A stretch of DNA of 64,000 nucleotides from Croceitalea rosinachiae (GCF_031846445.1 NZ_JAVRHR010000001.1:1116001-1180000), one strand, 5' to 3'. Shown: positions 28,136 to 36,908, counted from the first letter of the stretch. Notes: generated from the letters alone by a model not told the origin. A program made the numbers and translations.

Positions 28136-28170
28136 AAAAAAGGGCGGTTCATCTAAAATCGCCCTTTTTT
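28136..28170. terminator. Terminator between susD and the first GDPD gene
   Basis: An 11-bp stem AAAAAGGGCG/CGCCCTTTTT with a 13-nt loop, followed by T's, lies 10 nt after the susD stop. It would reduce read-through into the GDPD genes, which may thus be expressed at a lower level than susCD. Confidence 0.85.
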
Positions 28171-28182
28171 AAAACTTAAGCA

Positions 28183-29139
28183 ATGAAACATCCAATATCC
28201 ATAATTTTCTTTTTGTGCTTCTTGACTTTTTCCTCTTGTAAAAAGGAAGTTAAATCAAGTCAAATTACACAAATTAGGGAAGAGGTAACTAAAACTGAAA
28301 AAACTGTTGCCCCAATAGCTGCACTTATATCAAATTTAGAAGATTCAAAAGATAATCAGGTTATCGTGGTCGCACATAGGGGAGATTGGAGAAATGCCCC
28401 AGAAAATTCACTTCAGGCTATTGAAAACTGCATTAAAATGGGTGTAGATATGGTTGAGATTGATATCCGTGAGACCAAGGATGGACAATTAGTATTAATG
28501 CACGATGAAACTATTGATAGAACAACAACCGGTTCTGGAAAGATCTCTGACCTTACTTGGGAATATCTACAGACATTACAATTGAGAGATGGTATTGGGC
28601 ATGAAACCCCTCATAAAATACCCACCTTAGAAGAGGCTTTGAACTTATGCAAAGACAAAATCTTGGTTAACCTTGATAAAAGCTACTCCATTTTTGATAA
28701 ATGTTTCCAAATCATTGAAAAGACGGGAACTCAAAACCAAGTAGTTATCAAAGGAGCTATTCCTTATCAACAAGTAAAAAGCGAATTTGGCACCTATTTG
28801 GATAACGTGTTTTTTATGCCAATCGTCCGTCTTAAAGAACCTAATTCTAGAGAAATAGTAGATAGTTATTTAGACAGTCTTCAACCTGTGGCATTTGAAT
28901 TTACTGTTCCTCAAGACACCATAAAAATGATTGAATATTTTGATGACATCCGCGAAGCAGGTTCCTCTGTATGGGTAAATTCTTTATGGCCACCACACAA
29001 TGGAGGCCATGATGATGAAAAGGCAGTTCTAGACCCTACTATCTACGATTGGTTTATTGAAAATGATATTGATATCATTCAGACGGATAGGCCAAAACTA
29101 CTTATAGAATATTTAAGAAGTAAAGAATTACACAAATAA
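28183..29139 (+). CDS. Glycerophosphodiester phosphodiesterase family lipoprotein
   Basis: This 318-residue protein has a lipoprotein signal ending TFSSCKK. The GDPD TIM-barrel motifs are complete: VVAHRGDWRNAPENS (the catalytic His-Arg and the Glu-Asn), MVEIDIRETKDG (Ca2+-binding Glu and Asp), LVLMHDETIDRTT (second His), and DIIQTDRPKLL at the end. It hydrolyses glycerophosphodiesters to glycerol-3-phosphate and an alcohol in the periplasm or on the surface. It lies 57 nt after susD behind a terminator, and the paralogue follows 28 nt later. Confidence 0.94.
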   Translation: MKHPISIIFFLCFLTFSSCKKEVKSSQITQIREEVTKTEKTVAPIAALISNLEDSKDNQVIVVAHRGDWRNAPENSLQAIENCIKMGVDMVEIDIRETKDGQLVLMHDETIDRTTTGSGKISDLTWEYLQTLQLRDGIGHETPHKIPTLEEALNLCKDKILVNLDKSYSIFDKCFQIIEKTGTQNQVVIKGAIPYQQVKSEFGTYLDNVFFMPIVRLKEPNSREIVDSYLDSLQPVAFEFTVPQDTIKMIEYFDDIREAGSSVWVNSLWPPHNGGHDDEKAVLDPTIYDWFIENDIDIIQTDRPKLLIEYLRSKELHK

Positions 29140-29167
29140 TAATACAAGCTTATAAATCGGTTTAACC

Positions 29168-30097
29168 ATGAAAAAATATTTTAAAAGAGTTATCCTTATC
29201 GGTTTGCTGCTTATCGGTTTCTTGCTTAAAGGACAAACTGATTCGACTAGGACTTCTATAATTTTAGATCATTTAAAAAACCCTTCAAAAGATTACATTC
29301 TAGCTGTCTCCCATAGAGGAGATTGGAGATACGCCCCTGAGAATAGTTTACCTGCCATTCAACGGTGTGTTGATTTGGGTGTGGATATTGTTGAAATAGA
29401 TGTGAGACTAACTAAAGATGGACATTTGGTGGCTATGCACGACAAAACTGTTGACCGCACGACCAACGGAAAAGGCAAGGTAAATGACCTAACTTTAGAA
29501 GAGATAAAATTACTTCGTCTTAAAAATGCTTGTGGTGCTAGAGGTTCTAGAATACAAGTGCCTACTTTGGAAGAGATAATGAATTTGACCAAAGATAAAA
29601 TTATGATCAATCTTGATAAGGTGGAAGGAGAAACAGTTAAAGAGGCTTATGCTATACTAAAGAAAACAAATACAGTTAATCAAGCAATTTTCAAAGGAAG
29701 GGAGACTGTACAGTTCATGAGGTCCAAATATGGTGATTTGTTAGATTCTATTGTTTACATGCCTATTTTAATTGATAATACAGAGAATCCTGTAAAATTT
29801 GTTGAAGATTATAATAAGAATCTATCTCCCTTTGCGTATGAAGTGACTTTTGAAACAGAGAGTTCTAAAAATTTCAAACAAATTGCAATGTTGAAGAGAG
29901 AGGGTGTTTTTGTGCTCAACATTGCCTTATGGGATGCTTTGGTGGCAGGACACACCGATGAAATGAGCCTATTGGAAGGACCAGATAACTCATGGGGATG
30001 GTTAATAGAAAATGGTGCTAATGGAATAATGACGGATAGGCCAGAGGAACTATTATCCTATTTAAAATTGAAAGGATTTAGAAAATTAAAAGAGTAA
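29168..30097 (+). CDS. Secreted glycerophosphodiester phosphodiesterase, tandem paralogue
   Basis: This 309-residue protein is similar along its length to the preceding one: SHRGDWRYAPENS, IVEIDVRLTKDGHLVAMHD, and GIMTDRPEELL. Its signal peptide (MKKYFKRVILIGLLLIG..LLKGQ) lacks a lipobox, so it is soluble in the periplasm or secreted, unlike the lipidated partner. The pair probably arose by tandem duplication and then split compartments (inference). Confidence 0.93.
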   Translation: MKKYFKRVILIGLLLIGFLLKGQTDSTRTSIILDHLKNPSKDYILAVSHRGDWRYAPENSLPAIQRCVDLGVDIVEIDVRLTKDGHLVAMHDKTVDRTTNGKGKVNDLTLEEIKLLRLKNACGARGSRIQVPTLEEIMNLTKDKIMINLDKVEGETVKEAYAILKKTNTVNQAIFKGRETVQFMRSKYGDLLDSIVYMPILIDNTENPVKFVEDYNKNLSPFAYEVTFETESSKNFKQIAMLKREGVFVLNIALWDALVAGHTDEMSLLEGPDNSWGWLIENGANGIMTDRPEELLSYLKLKGFRKLKE

Positions 30098-30155
30098 AAG
30101 TTAAGTAGTTTAGTTTCATAATTTGAGTTGTTTAGTTTGAGTTAGTTTAAGCGAA

Positions 30156-30187
30156 AAGGCGCAATCATTAAGGTTGCGTCTTTTTTG
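30156..30187 (+). terminator. Terminator after the GDPD pair
   Basis: A 9-bp stem (AAGGCGCAA/TTGCGTCTT, one G-U) with a 9-nt loop is followed by TTTTTTG, 59 nt after the second GDPD stop. It ends the SusCD-GDPD unit. Confidence 0.8.
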
Positions 30188-30376
30188 TCTGGTAAGTTAA
30201 AAAGTATGTACTTAACAGCCTTAAATAAACTAAAAAAATACCTACTTCTATTAGGATGTGATTTTTTATTCTTAACGTTTTGTCCGATTAAATAAGTCTA
30301 CTTTTTGTATTGAAGTTTTTCTAGAAAGCCTCTTAAAAACGAACGATTTTCAAGACAATATTTTCTAAAAAAATGT

Positions 30377-30730
30377 TTAGCTTCTTGCTAGAGGTATTGC
30401 AATGATCTTTAGTTGAAGGTTTGGTGCTTCCGCACATGCATTGCACGGACATATCCTGTTTTTTCTCAGCAGTTCGAGGTGACTATAGAACGCTGTGAAC
30501 ATAGATGCAATTTGTGCCAGTAAAAGTTCCTGTGATGGAATCATTTCTTCTTTATAAAAGAAAAGTGCATCCCCTTCAATTTCAGCTAATTGTAAATCCA
30601 ATGTGTTGGCTCCAATGAGTATTTCCAAAAGCTCGGCAATGACATTCTGGCTATAATTGACCTCCGTTCTTTCGATGAACTCGGTGAATCTTGATATGTC
30701 TGGAATAAAAAGTAGGGATTCCTTCCTCAT
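30377..30730 (-). pseudogene. Truncated DUF2652-family gene
   Basis: The 117 residues match the first half of the DUF2652 family: LLFIPDISRFTEFIERTEV, VIAELLEILIGANTLDLQLA, EIEGDALFFYKEE and CPCNACAEAPNLQLKII. In intact members, as I recall them, the sequence continues with a second conserved half of roughly 80-100 residues (an HYG segment, then an HRLL segment). Here it stops after IPLARS. Neither other frame of the 300 nt beyond the stop restores that half, so it looks like deletion or recombination rather than a single frameshift. Possible residual function is unknown. Confidence 0.6.
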
Positions 30731-31052
30731 TTTTAATTACAATATTATTAATTCATTTGCATCATCTAAAGTAGTATTGTCGAAACGTTTTAAGTAAATT
30801 TCTGTAATCCTAAAATTTATCGCGATTACGGTGATTACGGATATTATTTGCTATCTTATTTATGAATTTATTCTTCGAAGGGTGGTTTTCTTAAGACCTT
30901 TATTCGGATTGAAATGGACTTCAATGAAATTCTAAAGAACAAAACTTCAATGTCCGACCTGAAGTAAGAATAGCATAACTTAAAGTTGATTCTATGGTTA
31001 ATTCCCATCATTTTATTTATATGAAAGCAACTTTTGAAATCCATAAATTAAG
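30731..31052. other. Gene-free stretch before the DUF6090 gene
   Basis: These 322 nt hold no supported gene. A short doublet GATTACGGTGATTACGGA is at about 30823-30842. Only very short frames occur (for example 17 codons around 30914). It could contain decayed remains linked to the truncated DUF2652 gene. Confidence 0.4.
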
Positions 31053-31817
31053 ATGAAAATCTTTCGAAAAATCCGCTACGAACAAATCGAAAATAATAAA
31101 ACAGGTAAGTATTTAAAATACGCCATTGGCGAAATTGTTTTGGTGGTCATAGGTATTTTGATTGCCTTGCAAATCAATAATTGGAACCAAGCCAAAAAGG
31201 ATAACAATGCTTTAAAAGAGTATTTGGTTAAGATCAAGTCTCACACAATAGAAGACCTTTATAAACTGGACTCGATAGCAAGGGGTAGAACACAAATAGC
31301 CGAGCTTTGTAAAAAGGCCCGTGCAAGTATCTTGGATAAGACAGAACACGAGAACCTTATTCTTTTTATGTCTAGTGGGTTTGCCTTTGCAGATTTATAT
31401 TTTAAACCGAATACCGGGGGCTATGAAGCATTAAAAAATTCAGACTATTTTGGAAAAATCAACAATACACCATTGGATTCCCTCTTAACCAGATACCATA
31501 GTTTAATTGAAGAAATTGCAGCAAGCGAAGGTAGTTATAACGATTATGCAAAAAGTCAGCAGGCATATCTTTCTACCCAGTTCGATAGATCTCTGATGCT
31601 CGCTTATGCTTTTGTGCCACCAGATTCCCGAAAAATAAGGGCGACAACGCAAGCTGAGTATTTTGAGGATTTTGCAGCATATACATCGGCCGCCCCCTAT
31701 CGGAACGTGATTAGTTTAGCAGCCTGGCAGTTTGATACCATGGTTGATCTTTATACTCAATTAAAAGATTTAGGCGAAAACGTAATTGAGGAAATAGATG
31801 CTATTAATAATGAATAA
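31053..31817 (+). CDS. DUF6090-family membrane protein
   Basis: This 254-residue protein opens with the family signature: FRKIRYEQIENNKTGKYLKY, then one membrane helix AIGEIVLVVIGILIALQINN (about 24-43), then WNQAKKDN. The rest is helical and periplasmic. These proteins occur in large numbers in Flavobacteria and their function is unknown. The serine hydrolase gene follows after 39 nt, so the two may be co-expressed. Confidence 0.88.
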   Translation: MKIFRKIRYEQIENNKTGKYLKYAIGEIVLVVIGILIALQINNWNQAKKDNNALKEYLVKIKSHTIEDLYKLDSIARGRTQIAELCKKARASILDKTEHENLILFMSSGFAFADLYFKPNTGGYEALKNSDYFGKINNTPLDSLLTRYHSLIEEIAASEGSYNDYAKSQQAYLSTQFDRSLMLAYAFVPPDSRKIRATTQAEYFEDFAAYTSAAPYRNVISLAAWQFDTMVDLYTQLKDLGENVIEEIDAINNE

Positions 31818-31856
31818 GTTCTTTCGACCCATTTGTCAAACTCTAGAGAAGAAAAA

Positions 31857-32888
31857 ATGACCAAGAAACAAATAAAGAAATTACTCCAAATACTATTTAT
31901 TGCTATAAGCATAGGCTCCCTGTACTTCGTGCCATGGATATTGGTAAAGGCATGGATTTTACCATTGCCCGATACCGTTCAAGAACAAGTGGATGAAGCC
32001 ATTGGTCATGGGTTTGATGGAATGATTGTTTATGTGGACGAAGCAGGAAAACCACCTGCATTTTATACGGCAGGTTGGAAAGACCGAGAAAACAAAATAC
32101 CTGCCGATCCAAAATCGTTGTTCAAAATTGCCAGTATAAGCAAATTGTATGCTGCCGTTTCTATCACGAAACTGACCAAAGACGAACGTTTGTCCTTAGA
32201 TGAAACGGTCGCTGATTACTTTCCAGAACTTGTGGGTCGAATCGAAAATGCAGAAAAAATTACTTTGAGAATGATGGTGCAACATCGCAGCGGTATTCCC
32301 AATTTCACCGATAATCCGAAATATTGGGAAAATGAACAAGAAAATGGTAAAAAACCCCTTGATTTTGCTCTTGATTTACCAGCTAGTTTTGAACCTGATG
32401 ATGGGTATGAATATTCTAACACCAATTATTTATTGCTTCGAGAGCTTATGGATAAAGTATTGGGTTATAGCCACCAACAGTATATCAAGGAGAGAATATT
32501 AATGCCACTCGAACTGAAGAACACTTTTTTTTCGATAAACGAAGTCGATTTAGATGATGTAATGAGTGGCTATTATGTTGGATATGATGAAGATTTTAAA
32601 GCTAGGGAGTATGGAATGTTAGCTACTGCAGAAGATGTGGGCATATTCTTGCGGGCCTTAAACGATGGTTCTGTGTTTGATGAAGGAGAGCAGGAAATTT
32701 ATCCCTATGAATACGATCATGGAGGTTTGGTTGTTGGCTATCAGAGCCTTGCAGAATACCACAAAGATATAGATGCGGTTGTTGTTCAATTTATCAATAC
32801 TACTGATTTTAATGGATATGAATGGAACCTCTCAGAGATTGTAATCAACCGTATTGTCAAAATACTGAGAAAGAATAGGAGCTCATAA
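31857..32888 (+). CDS. Membrane-anchored serine hydrolase (beta-lactamase family)
   Basis: The ATG at 31857 gives 343 residues. The frame extends to a TTG at 31833. A membrane helix at about 10-30 (LLQILFIAISIGSLYFVPWI) anchors the enzyme. The class C-type domain has SxxK as SISK (in KIASISKLYAAV), the Tyr motif YSN in YEYSNTNYLLL and the third motif HGG in YDHGGLVVGY. All three catalytic motifs are intact, unlike in the lipoprotein paralogue at 825. The physiological substrate is unknown. Confidence 0.88.
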   Translation: MTKKQIKKLLQILFIAISIGSLYFVPWILVKAWILPLPDTVQEQVDEAIGHGFDGMIVYVDEAGKPPAFYTAGWKDRENKIPADPKSLFKIASISKLYAAVSITKLTKDERLSLDETVADYFPELVGRIENAEKITLRMMVQHRSGIPNFTDNPKYWENEQENGKKPLDFALDLPASFEPDDGYEYSNTNYLLLRELMDKVLGYSHQQYIKERILMPLELKNTFFSINEVDLDDVMSGYYVGYDEDFKAREYGMLATAEDVGIFLRALNDGSVFDEGEQEIYPYEYDHGGLVVGYQSLAEYHKDIDAVVVQFINTTDFNGYEWNLSEIVINRIVKILRKNRSS

Positions 32889-33107
32889 AAAATATAAAAT
32901 TTGTAATAGAAATAATTTCATTGGTCTTGATTTCTCGTTTCTAAAATAAGAAGACTAACAAAGAACAACTTAAAAGAACAGAGGTGTTTAAAAAAGAAAA
33001 TAAGGCGATTAATTTGACATGGAAACTACTGATAGAAAAACCAAAAAGAGACGTTTTTTAAATCAATTTAATCAGAACCAGATGAGAATCTTATCTTTTC
33101 AGTCCTA

Positions 33108-33476
33108 TCAGGGTTTTAACCTCGGATTCGGGTAATTATCTGACTGATCTTCAACAGTCTCATCTAAACAGGTAAAGTCTTTTTCTACTAAAAGGGAAAG
33201 CTCAGTATCATCAGCCCAATCTACTTTATTACTGTAACCAACCCGATTACTACTTGCCCATGTTTTTTGGGCTTCAGCAGGGATGTGCACTGTAATGATA
33301 TCATCAATGAAATCCGCTTCAAGCTCGGAGATTCCCATTTTTGATTGCAAACAATAGGTCAGCGCCTTGCTCCCAAAGTAAGTGGTTTCAGAGAGAGAGC
33401 CGGCTTCGCTAAAAGTTTCAACTTCTGTTTTCGTTAAGCGTAGCCTTACTGAATTTCCTTTGATTCTAATTTTCAT
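33108..33476 (-). CDS. DUF7009-like protein linked to nitrite reduction
   Basis: The ATG at 33476 gives 122 residues beginning MKIRIKGNSVRLRLTKTEV. The longer frame starts inside the upstream gene. The ending (LLVEKDFTCLDETVEDQSDN, then YPNP) is a conserved block I remember from small flavobacterial proteins near nitrite reductase and siroheme genes. No membrane segment or catalytic motif is seen. Its start overlaps the siroheme-synthase stop by 11 nt, so it is last gene of the nirBD operon. Its role is unknown. Confidence 0.75.
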   Translation of the reverse strand: MKIRIKGNSVRLRLTKTEVETFSEAGSLSETTYFGSKALTYCLQSKMGISELEADFIDDIITVHIPAEAQKTWASSNRVGYSNKVDWADDTELSLLVEKDFTCLDETVEDQSDNYPNPRLKP

Positions 33477-34071
33477 TACTATCTTTTTTATTGACCAAAC
33501 CTTTGGTGAACTCATTCAGGGTTTCCACTTTTTCTTCAAAATCACCCTTGATTGTCTTTCGATATTCATTTAGGTTTTTGACGAGATCATCTATATTTTC
33601 TGGAATTACATCTTCAAAAAACTGTCGAAGACGCTTTGCTGTGGTTGGAGATTTACCATTGGTAGAAATGGCAACTTTTACATTGCCCTTGGTTACGATT
33701 CCGCCCATATAAAAATCGCAATAGGGGGGGTTGTCGGCCACATTGACAAGAATGGCCCGTTTACGGCAATCTGCATACACTTTTTCATTCACTTTTGGCA
33801 CATCGGTCGTGGCGACCACAATGTGTTTTCCCTTTAAAAATGATCTGCGGTATTTACCCTTGAACATCTTCACACCATGATTTTTAGCTAATTTAACAGT
33901 TGCTTCACGATATATCGGCGAAATCATCTCTACCCTTGCGTTGGGGCTCGATTTAAGCAAAAAAGTCAATTTCTCTTCGGCTACATTGCCTCCACCCACA
34001 ATTAAAACCTTAAGATTATTGACCTTAAGAAAAACGGGATATAGCTCATTTCGTTCCATTGATGTTTTCAT
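33466..34071 (-). CDS. Siroheme synthase N-terminal type: precorrin-2 dehydrogenase/ferrochelatase
   Basis: This 201-residue protein matches the CysG N-terminal (Met8p-like) module: FLKVNNLKVLIVGGGNVAEEK (NAD-binding GGGxVAxxK), the ATTDVPKVNEKVYADC segment, NVADNPPYCDFYMGGIVTKG and STNGKSPTTAKRLRQFFED. It oxidises precorrin-2 and probably inserts iron to give siroheme for NirB. The methylase half is separate (cobA at 39550). An ATG at 34059 is an alternative start that fits homologues (MERNELYP). Either start overlaps the kinase stop by 14-26 nt, implying coupling. Confidence 0.9.
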   Translation of the reverse strand: MKTSMERNELYPVFLKVNNLKVLIVGGGNVAEEKLTFLLKSSPNARVEMISPIYREATVKLAKNHGVKMFKGKYRRSFLKGKHIVVATTDVPKVNEKVYADCRKRAILVNVADNPPYCDFYMGGIVTKGNVKVAISTNGKSPTTAKRLRQFFEDVIPENIDDLVKNLNEYRKTIKGDFEEKVETLNEFTKGLVNKKDSNEN

Positions 34072-35869
34072 TACTAAGATTGTAGTTTATGGTCACTCTG
34101 GTGCCTTTGCCAGGGGTTGAATTTATAAATAATCTTCCATTAATATAACCGATGCGTTCTTTCATAAAGAAAACTCCCATACCGCCTTCACTATTATTTT
34201 TTGGAGCCTGATTTAAAATTGCCGGATCAAAGCCATTGCCATCGTCATCAACGACTACACTAAGAAGGGTATCGGTGTGGTTTATGGTTACTAAGATGTA
34301 ATTTGGATGCGCGTATTTAATAGCGTTGTTAACAGCTTCTTGGGTCACCCTATAAATATTGGTTTCCGCCAGTTGATCAAAACGGATATTCTTTTTTGAT
34401 TTGTTTTCGAATAAGATATTTTTTCCAGTCAATTTGCTCAATTCTTGAGTCATTTTTTGAAGTGCAGGGAAAATGCCATGGTCTTGTAGTTCAGGCGGGG
34501 TCAAATTAAAGGTTGCCGTACGAACCCCTTTGATAAGGTCTGAGGTCAAGGTCTTTAGGTAAGTAATTTTTTCCTTTGTCTTTTCCTTTTGGTCAAGATT
34601 TATAGATTCAATATTGAATTTCAGCGCCGTTAACATCTGGCCGATACCGTCATGAATATCTTTGGCGATGCGTTTACGCTCTTCCTCCTGGCCCTCTACG
34701 ATTTGACTTGCCTGCAATTGTTTTTGACGAATACTTTCTTCATAACTCTGCTTGGTGAGCTCTTCAATCTTTAACTGGTTTCGCTTTCGTTCGGTAATAT
34801 CAGAGCATAAAATAAGGATACTCTGTTCCAAGTTTGATTGGCGCATGGGGATGATAGACATATCAAGCCATAACTTATTACCCGAAGCTGTTTTCACTTC
34901 TATTTCTTCAGACCGAATATGTTTACGTCTGCTAATCATGATTTCACGTAGGTATTGCTGTTGACCTTCTTCTTGGGTCAAAATCTCAGAAAGAGGGTGG
35001 TTTAAACTATCTTTGGTTTGCTCCAACAGGGCAAGAAACTTTTTGCTCATAAAGACTATTGAACCATCTTTTCGTGTACTGGCAAAAAGCGCAGCATTAT
35101 CAATAACGAAATTTAGTTCTTGAAGCTCAACAAGAGACCGTTCTTTTTCAACAAAAAGCTTTTTAATTTCCGCAGCATCGTCTTCTGTCTTCTTTTGACT
35201 TGATATGAGTTTTGAAATGGTCTCTTTAATTTGCAATGAAAGAGGGCGAAAAATAAAGACAATCTCAAGAAATAAAATCAAGAGCGAGAAGGCAAATAAC
35301 AATAATTCTTTCAATTTCAATTTTTCTAGCTGTGCCTTGCTAAGCTCATCATATTCGTTGACGATGCCATCCATTTTTTTTAAAAAGGGCCGCTCATTTT
35401 CAAGCAATACGGCGATTTGGCTCTCAATGCTGTTATCATGTTCCAAAATATGTTCGACAGCTTCAACCATAGCTTCATGGTGAGGATTTAAATCTTTAAA
35501 TAGCAGTATGATTTCGTTGTTCTTTTCTACGGGTAGACCAATGCTATCATTACCCTTTTGTAGCCCTAGATGAGAGACCTTCCAAACCTTTAAGGTTTCT
35601 TTTAAATTGGAAAGTATATTTTGTTTATCAGTATCGTCGGCTTTTTGCAACAACAATATTTCTTTCACCAACTTTTGACTAAATGCACGTTGGCGCCCGG
35701 CCACATTAATAACACGAGAATCGGTCAATTGTGAGGTCAAATGTTGTTGAATGAGTACTTGGGCAAAAATGATGGTTATAGCGATACCGGCCAAAGCAAG
35801 TAGATACCATTTCTGAATCCTAAGAAATGTCGTCGTATCTAATGCCAGTTTTTTGGTTTTTTCCATCAT
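34046..35869 (-). CDS. NarX-like sensor histidine kinase with nitrate-type sensor and PAS domain
   Basis: This 607-residue kinase has TM1 at about 21-40. A periplasmic PilJ/NIT-type domain follows (42-187), with the P-box-like INVAGRQRAFSQKLVKEILL (54-73) that in NarX-type sensors binds nitrate or nitrite. TM2 is at about 188-208, then a coiled coil, a PAS domain (about 245-360), HisKA_3 with H406 (KRIAKDIHDGIGQML) and a HATPase (NNAIKYAH; DDDGNGFDP; GGMGVFFMKERIG). It sits in the nir operon, between DUF4202 and siroheme synthase. Its partner is most likely the LuxR/NarL-type regulator at 46835. Ligand specificity is inferred from architecture and position. Confidence 0.9.
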   Translation of the reverse strand: MMEKTKKLALDTTTFLRIQKWYLLALAGIAITIIFAQVLIQQHLTSQLTDSRVINVAGRQRAFSQKLVKEILLLQKADDTDKQNILSNLKETLKVWKVSHLGLQKGNDSIGLPVEKNNEIILLFKDLNPHHEAMVEAVEHILEHDNSIESQIAVLLENERPFLKKMDGIVNEYDELSKAQLEKLKLKELLLFAFSLLILFLEIVFIFRPLSLQIKETISKLISSQKKTEDDAAEIKKLFVEKERSLVELQELNFVIDNAALFASTRKDGSIVFMSKKFLALLEQTKDSLNHPLSEILTQEEGQQQYLREIMISRRKHIRSEEIEVKTASGNKLWLDMSIIPMRQSNLEQSILILCSDITERKRNQLKIEELTKQSYEESIRQKQLQASQIVEGQEEERKRIAKDIHDGIGQMLTALKFNIESINLDQKEKTKEKITYLKTLTSDLIKGVRTATFNLTPPELQDHGIFPALQKMTQELSKLTGKNILFENKSKKNIRFDQLAETNIYRVTQEAVNNAIKYAHPNYILVTINHTDTLLSVVVDDDGNGFDPAILNQAPKNNSEGGMGVFFMKERIGYINGRLFINSTPGKGTRVTINYNLSNENINGTK

Positions 35870-35891
35870 CGCAGTACCTAATCTAAGCCAT

Positions 35892-36482
35892 TTAGGCTTT
35901 TAGTGCTTGGTCAATCAAATTTTTTGAGGTCTTCGAAAAGGATATTTGCAATGCAGCTTGTCGCCCTTTCTCTGACATTTTTCCCCATGTTTTTTGAAGA
36001 ATATCAATTACCTTTTCATTTGGATGCTTTGCCGCAAAGGGCTCAAAATAGTATTGTAAGAACACCAGACAGATAACATCTTCAAGTGCTTGTGTTTCAG
36101 CGCTTTTTTTCAATTGTTTTTTTAAGAGTAAAAAGGCCACCTGTTTGATGGTATCTTCATCATAACCCACCTCGGTCAAGATGGTTCTAGCCTTTTTAGC
36201 ATGGAATTTTTTTAGGTCCTGCCGCCATCTAAGATAACCTGGCTTGTTCATTTCATATTGATTGCGAGGTATTTCCCAGCGGCAAATATGTTGACAGCGC
36301 GCAGTGAGTTGAAGGGCTTCGGAGGCATTTGGTTCAAAATCATTGAGAACCGCGGTCATTCTTTCTGCATACAAAAGTTCTTTGGGATATGGAGCCCCAC
36401 CGAATACTTCTATATTGGGGTCTTCGCTATTTGCTTGATCAAAGCGTTGAAAAGCATCTTTTAATTTTTCAGATAGTGCCAT
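35892..36482 (-). CDS. DUF4202-family protein in the nir operon
   Basis: This 196-residue soluble protein matches the DUF4202 family, typically encoded beside assimilatory nitrite reductase. The segment LTARCQHICRWEIPRNQYEM is conserved and has His/Arg residues that recall an HD-like metal site (inference). The family's role is not known. It is 24 nt from nirD and 22 nt from the kinase gene, clearly the same transcript. Confidence 0.85.
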   Translation of the reverse strand: MALSEKLKDAFQRFDQANSEDPNIEVFGGAPYPKELLYAERMTAVLNDFEPNASEALQLTARCQHICRWEIPRNQYEMNKPGYLRWRQDLKKFHAKKARTILTEVGYDEDTIKQVAFLLLKKQLKKSAETQALEDVICLVFLQYYFEPFAAKHPNEKVIDILQKTWGKMSEKGRQAALQISFSKTSKNLIDQALKA

Positions 36483-36506
36483 TTAAATACATCGTTTTTC
36501 AGAAGG

Positions 36507-36884
36507 TTACTCTGAAAAACCAAGATACACAAAACCTTCTTCTATTTTAACGGGATAAGTGGCAATTGCTGGTAAATCACCATTTAAATTAACACCATCT
36601 TCCAACGAAAAGGTTTTTTTGTGCATTGGGCAGGCTACTTTTGGGATTCCCTTATCATCTCCAATCATACCTCTGCTCAATACCATTTCCATTTTATGTG
36701 GGCATAGGTTTTGACATGCGTACCACTTGTTTTTTCGAGCAAAATTAAAAACGGCAATTTGCTTGTTTTTGTATTTTACGCAAGCCCCCCCATCTATGGG
36801 GAAATCTGCTACAGCCGCTGCTTTGTACCAAGTTTTAATGCTTTCTAATGGAGTGCTTGTATATTTTTCTAATAGTTCTTCCAT
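36507..36884 (-). CDS. nirD: Nitrite reductase small subunit NirD with intact Rieske site
   Basis: NirD is the electron-transfer subunit of NADH-dependent assimilatory nitrite reductase. The 125-residue protein has all four Rieske [2Fe-2S] ligands: LCPHKMEM (Cys-x-His) and ACPMHKKTF (Cys-x2-His). By contrast, as I recall, the E. coli NirD has lost them. Here the small subunit likely carries a cluster. It is 24 nt downstream of nirB. Confidence 0.95.
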   Translation of the reverse strand: MEELLEKYTSTPLESIKTWYKAAAVADFPIDGGACVKYKNKQIAVFNFARKNKWYACQNLCPHKMEMVLSRGMIGDDKGIPKVACPMHKKTFSLEDGVNLNGDLPAIATYPVKIEEGFVYLGFSE

Positions 36885-36908
36885 AATTTTCTAAGGATTA
36901 AAGGGAAA

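Noticed and set aside
30914..30967. A 17-codon frame (MDFNEIL...) before the DUF6090 gene
   Set aside because: Too short, with no membrane segment or conservation clue. It is more likely decayed sequence.
33019..33135. A 38-codon plus-strand frame (METTDRKTKK...)
   Set aside because: It overlaps the 3' end of the DUF7009-like gene on the other strand, is rich in basic and Gln residues, and has no ribosome-binding or promoter signal.
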